Positions 1 to 10,972 of a DNA stretch of 64,000 bases are shown here, one piece after another. A program made the translations under genes and the position numbers. How positions within the stretch are numbered: the stretch's first letter is position 1; each line of letters starts with the position of its first letter. The stretch is from the NCBI RefSeq assembly GCF_026213295.1, contig NC_079426.1:25876402-25940401 (forward strand), written 5' to 3'. This DNA comes from Gadus chalcogrammus. Lineage: Eukaryota > Chordata > Actinopteri > Gadiformes > Gadidae. The notes below the pieces were generated by a model. That model saw nothing but the letters and a program-made list of their open reading frames with translations. It was not told where the DNA came from and searched no databases.

Positions 1-394
1 CACATCAAGTAAACAAACCGGGCACTCACGACGAAAGCTGGAGGTTGTATTGATGTTGAATGTTACATTTCCTTGTTTAATTAATTTTGAATGTTAAATA
101 TTCTATGTTAAATCCCAAATAAATTGTTGACATTTCTAAACGAATGCCGGAGACTCCATCATTAAATGTATTTTTCGCGGTTATTCGGCTTCTTCTTCTC
201 CCCTGGAAAAATACAACCGCATTGCATTGTGGTATACGGGAGTAACATGTAGGGAACATCGTATGTACCCTATTTTAAGTCCACTATATAGTGCCCTATA
301 TAGTGGACCACTGAGAATTCGAACACCCTAGAAAATGGCGTGCATCCTATTTAGTGCACTACATCCATGATAGGGAACGATTTCGAACACAGCT
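1..394. mobile_element. Right part of a short inverted-repeat DNA transposon (family A)
   Basis: This segment is nearly identical to the right-hand part of a complete copy at 19522-20096. It ends in the inverted terminus, the reverse complement of AGCTGTGTTCGAAATCG, at 377-394. The left end lies outside the window. Subterminal TATAGTGCACT-like palindromic blocks are shared with the copies at 19522 and 61633. There is no coding potential. No clear target duplication is visible, so the superfamily is left open. Confidence 0.75.
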
Positions 395-600
395 AGTGTC
401 CCGCTTTTCGTTTGTCTTGTTCTGCTTCGCTTGTGTTCCCGCGTGTGCGTCAAGTACGTCTGGCGTCAAGCGCGCCCTCTGGTGGACGGTTGGGGAATTA
501 CGGGTTAAAAATGCGATTAATTGCAAGTAATTTATTTTAATCGAGTGATCTCTTATCGACAATTAATCGATAATCGATTAATTGTTTGCATCCCTAGTGT
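395..600. repeat. AT-rich repeat fragment ending GCATCCCTA
   Basis: The segment contains ATCGATAATCGATTAAT-type palindromic sequence and ends TTTGCATCCCTA. This resembles the terminus of widespread fish hAT-type short elements. The opposite terminus was not found, so only a fragment is claimed. Confidence 0.3.
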
Positions 601-1118
601 ACTGTGATCAAGACACCCAAGTGGTTTGACATATTTGGTGTAACTGATGTTTTTCTTTTACTCTTGCACCTTCCCTTTTAATCTCTGAAGCAGTGTCTCA
701 CACTCGAGTCCTGACCGAGGGCCTTGAAACTGGCATGCCTGTTCAAAACATCTCCAGGACAACAAGGTTATTTTGTGTTGACGTGTATTGAATTCTTAAG
801 GGCAAAGGTTACTCAAAACAGGCAAATTCTGTAGAAACTCCATAAAAAGAAATATTAACTCACTAAGACCATTCATGAAACATCAGTAAGCTGCAGTTTG
901 CATAGCCAGTCAGTAATATTTTAGTTCTTTCAACTGCGACTGCTTGTAAAAAAAAAAATGCAATGACGCCACCAACAATAACCAATACAATGTTGTGCCA
1001 GATAACCTCAAATATAATTAGCCTACTTCCTATTTGTGCAAACCCATCAGATGCCTTTGAAAAAAACAAAAGTGCAAAGATGCTTTGTCTGAAATGAGTT
1101 CCCTTACCGTTTAATTTG
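601..1118. other. No gene seen
   Basis: This is a low-coding AT-rich stretch. Short open frames exist but have no recognisable domain, splice sites or repeat partner in the window. Confidence 0.5.
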
Positions 1119-1352
1119 GAGCAAGTGAAAAAATCACGGGCTTGTGTTATCTGTAGGGTCTCCGTTGTTGTCAACAGCTTCTCGGAGAGCTGGATGGAGA
1201 GGGTTTGCAGCGTCTGTATTCCAATTGGTTGTCAGGGTTTTTGCATTGGAAATGCATCAGTGAACAAATCGCCTGCTTGTGCCATCCGTAAGGTCTTCGT
1301 TGTCAACTTCTTGTTGGAGAGCTGGATGTAGAGGTTTTGCGACGTCTGTATT
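1119..1352. repeat. Two diverged tandem copies of a ~105-bp unit
   Basis: 1119-1222 and about 1258-1352 share blocks such as GCTTGTG, GGTCTCCGTTG versus GGTCTTCGTTG, GAGAGCTGGATG and GTCTGTATTC in the same order. The copies are diverged by substitutions and short indels. The small open frame across them is explained by the repeat. Confidence 0.6.
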
Positions 1353-1353
1353 C

Positions 1354-1640
1354 AGATAAGGACTGCACGATATGGGCAAAATATGATATCCCGATATTTT
1401 TTGGCTGAATGGCGATATACATCTCGATATTTTCTATAGAGTGGGATAGATGGCTTTGTCGCATTGTCCTGCGTACTACGGTGAGGGTTTCAGTGCGCCC
1501 TAACTTAAATCCCCCGCCCCCTCCCTTCTCCGTTCCATTTGGGAACATGTTTGGTTTAATTTTGCTTGTTTCGTATATTTTAGTTAATTAATTAAGGGCG
1601 CCTCCAGAGGGCGCCCCCAACACATTGGATCGGCCCTCCG
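1354..1640. mobile_element. hAT-like fragment with CGATAT-rich end
   Basis: GCACGATATGGGCAAAATATGATAT followed by CGATAT/CTCGATAT blocks resembles the end of the complete hAT at 56599-62070. The segment at 1586-1625, TTAATTAATTAAGGGCGCC and then CCCCCAACACAT, recurs inside the hAT at 4688-6371 (4820-4850). It is therefore probably a patch of two DNA-transposon remnants. No terminal pair could be fixed. Confidence 0.4.
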
Positions 1641-1652
1641 CTTTGTGGCCGC

Positions 1653-2958
1653 ATTATCATCTAGAACGTGTATTAACTTTTGATAGTCTAACGTGGTCCA
1701 TTATCCCTTACTTGTTGCAAGACACAGTAGTCTACACATACATCTATACATAAGGTTTCTGAGGACAGCAGGACAAGTTGGCACATCAACATTCACAAAC
1801 GGAAGGCTTGCGCTACTCCATCTAGGCACTTTGAGTTGTAGCCTCATACCATAATTGAATGCCGCTTCTTTTGTAGCAAGAAGCAGCAAGTGTTATTTTC
1901 ACAGAAGATGAACACATACCAAATTTTCTGATAAGTATATTAGCTTGTGCATACATCATACGATACTGCCTGCAAATTTCACGGTCATTAGACTGGTCAT
2001 CAGTTATGTAATGTTATAAGTTTTTAGCCTCATTACATATGTTAAGGACTCTGCCAGGAAAGGAGAAATCAGTAGTTATCAGTTTCTTATCTGCCTTACT
2101 TCATGAGCATCAGCTGTATGTGGCCTTAGTGCCTAGATTTAATATGACAACCGCCACTGTTGTTTGGACCGGCGGGTAGACGTAAACTGGCAGATAAATC
2201 TAATTGTTATGATTTCTCTCATTCATTTCTTATGTTTGCATTTGTGTCTTGCAGAAGATGAAGGAGAATGCGTGCAGTGGGCTGAATAGAGAATTCGTGA
2301 ATCAAAGGCAACACCATCAAATGCATTATGAAATTAAGCACTATCAGGTTGTCAAGGCTGTAGCTCAGCGGGCACATGGTCCTGGATACCTGATATATAT
2401 ATATATTTTTTAACTATTTATATATGGAATCTGAATGCACTCCAAGAAATGCTGCAGTTCTTTGTGCCACAAGAGGCCAAGAAGCTCTACTACAAGAAGT
2501 TAAGGCAGAAGATGAAGATTATTACAAATTATCCAAGTCAGTTCCGACCAAGTAATTTGATTGGACAAGAGGCATTCCAGTGCTGATATAGAGTATAACA
2601 GCACTGGGTCTTTTAACTATACACGTATCGCTCCCCTTTACGGGTGTTCTCATAACCGTTAATGTTATTAACAATCTTTTTGTAGCTTAGATTGCAGCTA
2701 ACTTTGCACAGCAAATATGAACATGTTTCCAGGAATAACATTGGAGTTGAATTAAGAATGGTCGCCAGAAGAGGACCAAGGGAACCTAATGTAATGCTAA
2801 TGTGTTAATGTGTTGCTTGGCAACAGTTTGACCAGTTGCGGATCTATTTGTGTTGGCGGAGCCAAATAAATCATCAATGAACCAAAGAAATCTGATCATA
2901 ATATGTTGTTAATTATTATTGTTAACTAATGATTGGTGCTTGTAGAACTGTTGTATAA
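1653..2958. other. No gene seen
   Basis: The stretch is AT-rich with no convincing coding segment. A block around 2576-2620 (AGTGCTGATAT...AACAGCACT) resembles the right end of the MITE at 2959-3097 and is probably a decayed copy. Confidence 0.4.
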
Positions 2959-3097
2959 AAGCAATATCACTCAGGAGGGAGTGCTTTTGTACTACGGCTG
3001 GGATTCGGTCGTAGGTATGAGGCCGTTGGCCGAGTGCCGAAGAGAATCACAGCCGTGCTGATATTCAGTACAACAGCACTCTCGTGTGATATTGCTT
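2959..3097. mobile_element. 139-bp MITE with inverted ends
   Basis: The left end AAGCAATATCAC is mirrored by GTGATATTGCTT at 3086-3097. The inverted similarity continues inward (GAGTGCTTTTGTACT versus AGTACAACAGCACTC, then CGGCTGGGATTC versus GAATCACAGCCG). The unit can fold nearly end to end. It has no coding capacity and its superfamily is not determined. Confidence 0.65.
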
Positions 3098-4307
3098 AAT
3101 TATTCTGTTCCCAAATTCCATAAAAAGTCTGATTACTAAGAAATATTGATGTATCATTACTTTTGTCAGTTTCAAGTTTTTGTTTTAACACAGGTGTACC
3201 AACAATGTGTATGATGTATGACTACCTAAGCTGTACATGTCTTTAAAGATATTGATGCAGATATTTCCACATTTACATTTCTCAGTGCAAATGGGTTTTT
3301 GAATAAGTTTCTGAAACTAGTGCTTTGAGATGTTTGAGATAACAAACATTTAATATGTTGGAAATATTTTTGGTCGCTGGTCAGCTTAATATTTAATATA
3401 TTGTTTCTTATGGCACATTAACGAGAATGTCAAACTGGCACTGAATGTTGAAAGGTTGCTGACCCCTGGTTACTGTATTCCCTCTCCCGCTCCATTACAT
3501 GCATGTTCGTTTATTTCAAGTTAACTTGTTTTTCTGTGTTATTACAACCTTGCAACACATTTCCATTAATGTAGTTTGTTTATTCAAATGGGTATTAAAA
3601 CCTTAATCTTTGTCAAGCCAAACTCTTGAGTAATTATTTCAAAGAATAGGGGCGTGGAAATCAATGAGGTAAGTGGGTTTTGGGGCTTATCTTATGACTA
3701 ACTTTGGATCTGAACTAATGTGAATTGTGATAGATCTCATGGTGTTTACATCGCTTTACTAGGATTTCTAAATTGCAGCTTCTGTGTTTTAACCCCTCTC
3801 AAATGCTACTGTTGTAATGGGGTTTTCTTAACCAGTGATCTTTATTGCACTTGTGAAAGCTGTTTGTGTGAGCTGTTTGTGTGAGGTTTTAAATCAGGCT
3901 TGGGCCTATAAAAAAATAGTTAATAAATCAGTTTATTTATTTATTATTAATAGAACGGGCCAGGCTCGGACAGAACAGAGAGCTAAAATCCTAAATTCAA
4001 TAAACTGTCAGTTGAGCTGGACGAGCCACGGTGTTCTGGAACACAGCGCTCAGTTCTGATCTCTCTCCACTATCGGGACTCCATCACTCATTTCACTCAG
4101 TAACTCTAATGTTGTAAGGTATTTATCTTCATCTCTTATCTATTGTACTACGGGGAACTATGCAGGCTAACCCTATATATATGGACACCTGCTAAGTTGT
4201 TCCACTCAAATAGAGTAGGCCTACTAAAGTGAAAACGTTACGTTGTCCTGGCAACCGGGTTTTCAGTTCTAAACAACCGAACGAGAGATGGCGTTCTCCA
4301 TGGGTGT
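3098..4307. other. No gene seen
   Basis: The stretch is AT-rich, with one 74-codon open frame around 3835-4059 that has no recognisable domain. No exon, RNA gene or paired repeat was identified. Confidence 0.45.
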
Positions 4308-4679
4308 GTTCGAAATGACTTACTAATTACTACTTACTACCTACTCAATACTTGGCTTACTTCTCGAATCCTTAAATAATGATTGAGTAATCCATTTGAG
4401 TAATCGACGTTCGGAAGACCGTTCTTACTTAACCACCTCAGATGACGTGAATCAAATGACGTGTCAATAACCTACCGGCCGGGCGCGGTTAATAAATATT
4501 ATAAATAAATATATAAACGTCACATTTAACGTCACAGTACATCTTCAACCTAAGGATTTGCGGTGATATGTTAAAAACAATTATTAACCAATTATTAAAA
4601 AAAACATTTATGTGTGGCTGTGGGTTCTGCTGCTGGTTGACAGTTCAAAGTGAAGGGATCAAAGGGATCTCCCACAATG
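4308..4679. mobile_element. Degenerate repeat, left side of the hAT insertion
   Basis: It starts GTGTGTTCGAAATGACTTAC followed by TACTTACTACCTACTC, a pattern typical of short fish DNA transposons. It runs into the target site of the hAT inserted at 4688. The matching right terminus was not recognised beyond 6379. Confidence 0.3.
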
Positions 4680-4770
4680 CAGTGCGTCAGGCGCGTCGTT
4701 AGCAATTGAAATCATCCGGGGCTTTAGCCCGGGGGGGAGCACCATCCTGACTCCTGCGTGCTACGGTATC

Positions 4771-4830
4771 TTAATTAATTAAATAATTAATTAATTAATT
4801 AATTAATTAATGTATCGATTAATTAATTAA
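4771..4830. repeat. (TTAA)n microsatellite
   Basis: An almost uninterrupted run of TTAA/AATT units inside the hAT element. Confidence 0.9.
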
Positions 4831-6239
4831 GGGCGCCCCCAACACATAGGTCGCCTATGCCGAGCGCCAGGGCAAAAATAAGACATTAGAATAGCCTATA
4901 TAGCCTTCGTGCACCTACCCGATGTCAAGAAGCCATCGCTGCTCCGACGGACCTTTCTCCCCCAACCAGGCAACGGCAAGTAAGTAGTGGTCTGCTTTTA
5001 TGTTTCATTTTTAAGTTATTACTTATTGTCCGTGTAGGTTTAATGTTACAGATAAAAACATGCTTTATATTTAGTCAGCATTTCAGAGTTCTAATGTTTT
5101 CCCGGAATATGCATGCCTAAACTGTTCACGTCAAGTTCTCTTTAAGATGGCATGAGATGATATGTGCTATCGCGCGACCTGTAACCTAGGAAGTAAACAC
5201 TCGCTTGCATGAAATGATATGCGCTATCGCGCGACGTGTAACCAGGTTGTAGATTTAAATAATGAAAAAATAATCTTCCCAGACTTTCTGTTACTTGCTT
5301 ATGCTGTATGCAAGTTGTTTAAGAACCTTATCTCCATATAAATCTGAGCTGTACATTAATCTGTTAATGAAGTCTCATTTCGACTCCTTCCTCCACTTAT
5401 TCATGTTCTGTTGCTTGCAGTTAACTACAGCCGCCCTTCCTGGGTAACGCCACCACCAATCCCTGGTCATCCATTGAAGACATCTCTCTCACTCTGCACA
5501 GTCACACTGTTGCCGCTTCATTCTCATTGTCTCATAATCTCATTATTATGGCTGCTGTGGATGCTTTAAAAAATAAAAAAATTCTCTTAGGTAAAATCAA
5601 ACCAGTGGGATGTTAGATTGAAAACCTCCAAAGCAATGTATTAAAAATTGAAAGACAGTCCTATGTGAAGTTTCTTTTTGGGGGATTTTCAAAATGAGGT
5701 ACCAGAAGGGATTGTCAACCCACTGTTTCTCAACCCTCTCCGATTATTACTATGAGTAGTAGTATTGCATGCATACAGTACTCACATCAGCGCCACAGTA
5801 AGCCTATAGAGGCTGCAACCATTTGCTTCTCAAAAGATTGTAGTGTTTTAGAATGAACAACCACTAGAGAGAAGAGACAAGACTCATTTTGATTGACAAG
5901 TTGGCTAGATTTACATATGTATTTATATTATTTTTTTATTTATAAGAATGAAAGAAATTGTGTAATGGAAGAATAAAACAATGATTGATGCATTTTTGTT
6001 TGAATAACATCTTGCTCCCGCGGCCAGTGCAAGCGCCGGCATTGCAAGGGGAGGGATATTATGTACATTTGCAGGAGGCGGGATAAGTGCGGCCGCTGTC
6101 ACTCAGGTTTGTTTTGGTTTGACGCAGACAGCATGGAGGCAGAACAGACCGCAGAAGTCAACGCGATCGTCTTCAATGTTGCTGCAACGATGCAGCATAT
6201 ATTCAGAAGAGCAGCCAGTACTTACGTGTATGAAAGCAG

Positions 6240-6265
6240 CTATATATATATATATATATATATAT

Positions 6266-6296
<31 letters not shown>
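6240..6296. repeat. (TA)n followed by poly-T
   Basis: An alternating TA tract of about 27 bp is directly followed by about 28 T, inside the hAT element. Confidence 0.9.
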
Positions 6297-6298
<2 letters not shown>

Positions 6299-6379
6299 GG
6301 CAGAGATCCGGGGCTGATCCCAAAAGATCCGGGGCTATAGCCCCGAATGCCCAGGTCTAACGACGCGCCTGCAGTGCGT

Positions 6380-6616
6380 TAATGTAATTTACTGTGTTTT
6401 CACACGAAATGGTCTGATTACAGTATTTTACTGGGGAAAAGTACAGTAACATGTTGTGAAATCCTTGTAATGCAAATATCACAGTAAATAACAGTGACAT
6501 TTGAAATTACAGTATTATATTGGGAACATCACATTTAGCACCTGTGAAGTGATTTCACAGTAATTTACTGTCAAATATTACAGTTAAATATTGTGAAACC
6601 CTGGTAATTATTTACA
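6380..6616. repeat. ACAGTA-rich repeat
   Basis: Many short inverted and direct variants of TTACTGT/ACAGTAA (for example CACAGTAATTTACTGT) fill the interval, as in a common class of fish short interspersed DNA repeats. There is no coding. The last part, TTATTTACA at 6608-6616, may be the target duplication of LINE1. Confidence 0.5.
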
Positions 6617-7217
6617 GTGTAGGCATTCTTGGAGAACATGTGGCTTCACTAGAGCAGCGGGTCGGAGCAAACGAGGACGACGTTACAAATCTCAGCACGC
6701 TGACTAAGGAACTAACCAAAGACAATGCCTACCTGATGGACAAGATCCAGGACCTGGAGAACCGAAGCCGAGCCTCTAACCTTCGCTTTGTAAGGATTCC
6801 TGAATCCGCGGAGGGCGGATGTCTCCTCCGGTCATTGAGCGAGCCCACCGCACGCCTGCGTTCCGCCACAACGACAGAGCAGGTCCAAGACCCATCCTGA
6901 TCAAACTCCTCAATTTCCAGGATAAGGTAAAAATCCTCCGTCTTGCCAGAGAGAAGAGGGAGCTGGTGTCTCAAGGTAACCGAATATACATATATCCTGA
7001 CTTCAGTGCTGATCTCATGAAGAAACGCCGCTCCTTTTATACTGTTAAACGGAGTCTTCGGGAGTTAAATTTAAAATACTCCCTTCGGTATCCATCCATG
7101 TTGAGTGTCATTGTCAACGGGAAACCACAGCTGTTTACATGTCACAGAGCCGCTGAAGCAGCTTTTATGACTTCTTCCAGCTCTCCTGAGACCCCCATGA
7201 ACGCCTCTTCCCCATAA
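6617..7217 (+). pseudogene. LINE1 ORF1 remnant (L1-type RNA-binding protein)
   Basis: This is a remnant of the ORF1 RNA chaperone that coats LINE RNA in the cytoplasmic RNP. It opens in a coiled coil (LEQRVGANEDDVTNLSTL) and continues with LENRSRASNLRFVRIPE, the usual link to the RRM of L1-type ORF1 proteins. A frameshift near 6820 moves the frame to IERAHRTP, then ILIKLLNFQDKVKILRLAR and a C-terminal domain. The final stop is at 7215-7217. The N-terminus is missing. An L1-type ORF1 ahead of an L2/CR1-like ORF2 is a combination worth noting. The family assignment rests on motif recognition only. Confidence 0.7.
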
Positions 7218-7861
7218 TTAAAGTTCACATTTAATTTCAATCCTTAATACAGGAGCAGCGTCGATTGCCATTATTATTTAATGAACTGAACTTTTGCTTG
7301 GATCGCGCTAATTAGGAGTAACATATAGCTTGATTTATTTCACTTTTTAACGACTTATTCGCCTGTATCCATGGATTATCTTCGCTGGCATCTTTTTATT
7401 TTCTTTGTAACTGCCGTAAACTGAAGCTGTTGTTTACATCCGGCTGTCATTCGGTAGTCGTAAAACTGAACTGTCATAATGCCAGTTGTTTTCAGTTCCA
7501 TTGACAGATAACAGGTGTGGAGCTATCGTTATCACTATATTTTTTATTTTTCCTTTGATGCAGACCGACCTGTTTGCGGCCTATTTTTGGTCTTCGTCTA
7601 TTGATTTAATTTGCCCCCTCACGGAGATGCCTTGGCCTAGAATGGCTGGGGCTGCTGGGTCATCATTAATGTTTTTTGTGTTTGTCTGTTTTGTATTGTG
7701 TTTGTTTCTTGTCAGATTTGTGTGTTTGTGTTGCAGGCCTACTTTTTTGTGTTATATTGTCACAATCTTCTACAACATTTTCTGATGATTTAATCTGCCT
7801 AGCCCTGAACAGTGTTATTATCCATATCAACCTAAATATCCCAAATGAATAATAGTAAAGG

Positions 7862-9295
7862 TTTAAAATCATAAATCTGAATATTCGAAGTCTTGTGCCA
7901 AAAATTGATTTACTTTGTTCATGGGTACCCCAACACAATCCCAATATTATTACTCTGTCCGAAACATCTCATCATTTCATTGTCTGAGCAACATCTCAGA
8001 CAATGAAATAAAACTAGAAAATTACGTATTATATAGAGCTGATAGAGGCTCCAGGGGAGGTGGTGTAGCTACCTATGTTTCTTCTAATTTAACTGCTGAG
8101 CTAATTACACTTACAGTTAAACCAACACACTTTGAATGCCTTTTTGTTAAAATTATATTTCATCAGAATAAATATATTACTGTTGGTAATGTATGTAGAC
8201 CTCCCTCTGCCCCGGTAGAGTCCTCCAAGTGCTTGATGGCTACCTTTGATGCTATCCCCTCTAAAAATTAAATGATCATTCTGGGCGATTTTAACAAAAA
8301 TTGGCTAGATAAGTCCTCTGGTAAAGATAAAAATAACTTTGAAAAACTAAATTTAACACAAATCATCAAGGAACCCACTTGAATTACTCCTAAGTCCCAG
8401 TTCCTACTTGATTGGATACTTGTCACTCATCCTGAAAGATCTGTTGAAGCTGGTATATTGTCAGACTGCCTCAGTGATCACTCTGTTATATACTGTGTAT
8501 GGAAAATTAAAATCCCAAAAGCACCACCAAATTAGTAAAAATCAGACAACATAAGAAAATGAATATAGACCTATTTATCCATGATTTAACTTCTATTAAT
8601 TGGGACAGGTATCAGTTAATTCCAACTGCGCAGGATGCCTGGGACGTTCTGTACTCTGAGTTAACACAAGTACTTGATAAACATGCTCCATGGAAAATGT
8701 CAAAGGTCAAGGGACGACATCTTCCTTGGATAACTGCTGATCTTCTAAGCCTTTTTAGACAGAGGGACAAGGCCTGGGCCAAATTTCGGCAGACAAGGGA
8801 TAACGCTGACTGGGAAACATACAGGAAACTAAGAAACCTTTCTAAGACAATGACCCGCAACGCAAAATCTGATTGCTATAAGGAATGTCTCTACAACTAG
8901 TTTAAAAATCCTAAACAATTCTGGAACGCTTTAAAATCCATAATAAATACCTCTGATAAAAGCCCTATTAATAAAATACGTGACGATAATGCGATAATTC
9001 ATGACCCTCTCTCAATTGCTCAAGTGTTCAGTCAGCATTTCTCCAGTCTGTTCTGACTCAATATCAGATTTCTCTTATAATCTGTGTTCTAATAATATGT
9101 CTGCCTGTCATAGTACCTTCTCATTTAATAAAATTACACCTCAAGAAGTCCAGAACGCCATTGAACAAATTAGTCTGAGTAGTGGTGCTGGCCTTGATGG
9201 GATTGAATCAAGATATATTAAATTGGCCTCCCATATCCTTATGTTTCCTCTAGCTGATTTGTTCAACCTGTCTTTTTCTCCCTGTGAGATACCAA
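7862..9295 (+). pseudogene. LINE1 ORF2, apurinic-type endonuclease part
   Basis: This encodes the endonuclease that nicks target DNA for target-primed reverse transcription. Visible motifs are INLNIRSLVPKIDLLCSW, the TLSET motif, RGGGVATYV, GDFN in LGDFNKNWLDKSS, and SDCLSDHSVIY with the catalytic SDH. The linker has KHAPWKMSKVKGRHLPWIT and NPKQFWNALKS. It is broken by a hairpin-forming rearrangement at 7974-8009, by stops near 8271, 8382 and 8535, and by a stop at 8898. The frame then runs into the ERV target site at 9292-9295, between the linker and the RT domain. Confidence 0.85.
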
Positions 9296-9961
9296 TGTTG
9301 GGAAAAATAACCTGCTGAGTACATCACATGTACATTACAAATATAGCTAACTCCTACCCTAGCCTGATGAGCACATCACATGGCAGTCACATTACAATAT
9401 AGTCAACTCTTGCTCTAAACTTTTAACACATAACACAAACATGATAATATAGTCAGGTCAAGGCCAGAGCCAAGGCCCCATTTCCCAAGTGGTAGACACT
9501 CAGACAATGCACCAGTCATCCTCAAGAACGGGAGAGCCACATTAAATTATCACACAGGAGACATTTCGGGGGGGCACTCCCCCGTTTTAATTTATCACAC
9601 AGGAGACATTTCGTTTTTGCTTGGCCTTGGCTCCCAGGGCCTGGGAGCCAAGGCCAAGCAAAAACACACAGAACCACACACACCTCAAACGCACACACCT
9701 CATCGAGAGGAGGATACAGCATAAAACTGTATCACACAGGGACTCTGGATCTTCTTCTGAAGCAGACCTTCCACGGAGGCGAAGCTCTGGACGAACCATC
9801 AGCGCTGATTAGGGACTTAGACATATTCGATCTCTCACGCTTTATGACTCTGTATAACCGTTGCCACTTTACTTAATAAATCCAAGGTCCTCGTGCCGAC
9901 AGACTTTATTACCTCTCCGTCTCATTTCATCTGGTCCAGTAACAGACCGTTTTTCCCCTCA
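9296..9961 (+). repeat. ERV 5' LTR
   Basis: It begins TGTTGGGAAAAATAACC and ends CCCCTCA, and matches 16447-17125 throughout. It contains a 53-bp near-perfect palindrome at 9613-9665 and two direct copies of TTATCACACAGGAGACATTT just upstream. The AATAAATCC at about 9894 is a likely polyadenylation signal. Confidence 0.93.
9613..9665. promoter_or_regulatory. 53-bp palindrome in the ERV LTR
   Basis: Two 26-bp perfectly complementary arms (9613-9638 and 9640-9665) are separated by a single base. The second LTR holds the same structure at 16772-16824. It would form a very stable RNA hairpin. A role in the LTR (R/U5 structure or packaging) is possible but is inference. Confidence 0.85.
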
Positions 9962-9964
9962 ATT

Positions 9965-9982
9965 TGGTGACCCCGACGTGAT
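9965..9982 (+). promoter_or_regulatory. ERV primer binding site (tRNA-Trp type)
   Basis: TGGTGACCCCGACGTGAT lies three bases after the LTR end. It matches the complement of the 3' end of tRNA-Trp, the primer used by alpharetroviruses. This fixes the 5' LTR boundary and the plus orientation. Confidence 0.88.
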
Positions 9983-10373
9983 TTTTTCTGAATTGGACCG
10001 CAACTGGGAAACGAGAGACGGAGAGCGGCACGACCTCGGGACCCCGGAGCACCGGACCGATTCCTGCAGTCTCACCTCGCGCGCGCCCAACAAAAGGTAG
10101 GCAGAACCTGTTGATAAAATCCAAACTCTGCATAGTTGTATAGGAACCACATTAGGAGGTGAGACTGTGAGAGCGGTTCGCTACGGGATATCTCGTGGGG
10201 ACGAATAGGACTGCATCCCAGCATTTCCCCATAAACCCGATTGACCCTGAACGCGTGACACATCGAATATCGGCTCGTTGCATGGTGAAGGAATACCCTC
10301 GAGACCATAGGGCCTATAAGAATCGGGCATAGTGATACAAGACTACCGATGGCCAAGTAATGGATGTGTGTGA

Positions 10374-10972
10374 TCCCCACCGGCGTGTTAAAGAGGGTTT
10401 AGTATCCCCACCGGCGTTTTGAAGAGGGTTTAGTATCCCCACCGGCGTGTTAAAGAGGGTTTAGTATCCCCACCGGCGTTTTAAGAGAGTTGTGATCCCC
10501 ACCGGCGTGTTAAAGAGGGTTTAGTATCCCCACCGGCGTTTTGAAGAGGGTTTAGTATCCCCACCGGCGTGTTAAAGAGGGTTTAGTATCCCCACCGGCG
10601 TTTTAAGAGAGTTGTGATCCCCACCGGCGTGTTAAAGATGGTTTAGTATCCCCACCGGCGTTTTGAAGAGGGTTTAGTATCCCCACCGGTGTGTTAAAGA
10701 GGGTTTAGTATCCCCACCGGCGTTTTAAGAGAGTTGTGATCCCCACCTGCGTGTTAAAGAGGGTTTAGTATCCCCACCGGCGTTTTGAAGAGGGTTTAGT
10801 ATCCCCACCGGCGGGTTAAAGAGGGTTTAGTATCCCCACCGGCGTTTTAAAGAAGGTTGTGATCCCCACCGGCGTGTTAAAGAGGGTTTAGGATCCCCAC
10901 CGGCGTTTTAAAGAGGGTTTAGTATCCCCACCGGCGTTTTAAAGAGGGTTGTGATCCCCACCGGCGTTTGTG
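10374..10972 (+). repeat. Minisatellite, 20 units of ~30 bp, in the ERV leader
   Basis: The core TCCCCACCGGCG occurs 20 times, with minor variants, at about 30-bp spacing. Four monomer types, told apart by GTGTTAAAG, TTTTGAAG, GTGTTAAAG and TTTTAAGAGAGTTG, follow one another in fixed order. They form a roughly 121-bp higher-order unit repeated four times before the order decays. It sits between the primer binding site and any coding remnant. Confidence 0.93.

Larger units (their letters stand above)
4688..6371. mobile_element. Complete non-autonomous hAT element, 1,684 bp
   Basis: The terminal repeats CAGGCGCGTCGTTAG (4688-4702) and CTAACGACGCGCCTG (6357-6371) are perfect 15-bp inverses. They are flanked by the direct repeat CAGTGCGT at 4680-4687 and 6372-6379, an 8-bp duplication diagnostic of hAT. 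The inside has a (TTAA)n run, two tandem blocks near 5151-5245 sharing GCTATCGCGCGAC, an (AT)n/poly-T tract and no transposase. A possible splice donor (CAAGTAAGTAG) near 4978 may be left from a parent transcription unit. Confidence 0.92.

Noticed and set aside
2349..2390. tRNA or SINE A box (TAGCTCAGCGGG)
   Set aside because: There is no B box or cloverleaf within reach, so no tRNA gene or SINE is called.
6061..6267. 68-codon frame inside the hAT at 4688
   Set aside because: It ends in the (TA)n tract, has no recognisable domain and has no partner exon.
9522..9812. Three small ORFs repeated at 16681-16971
   Set aside because: They span the LTR palindrome, occur identically in both LTRs and show no protein features.
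10374..10972. CRISPR-like regular array
   Set aside because: Units are contiguous with no unique spacers, it lies inside an ERV leader, and the genome is eukaryotic.
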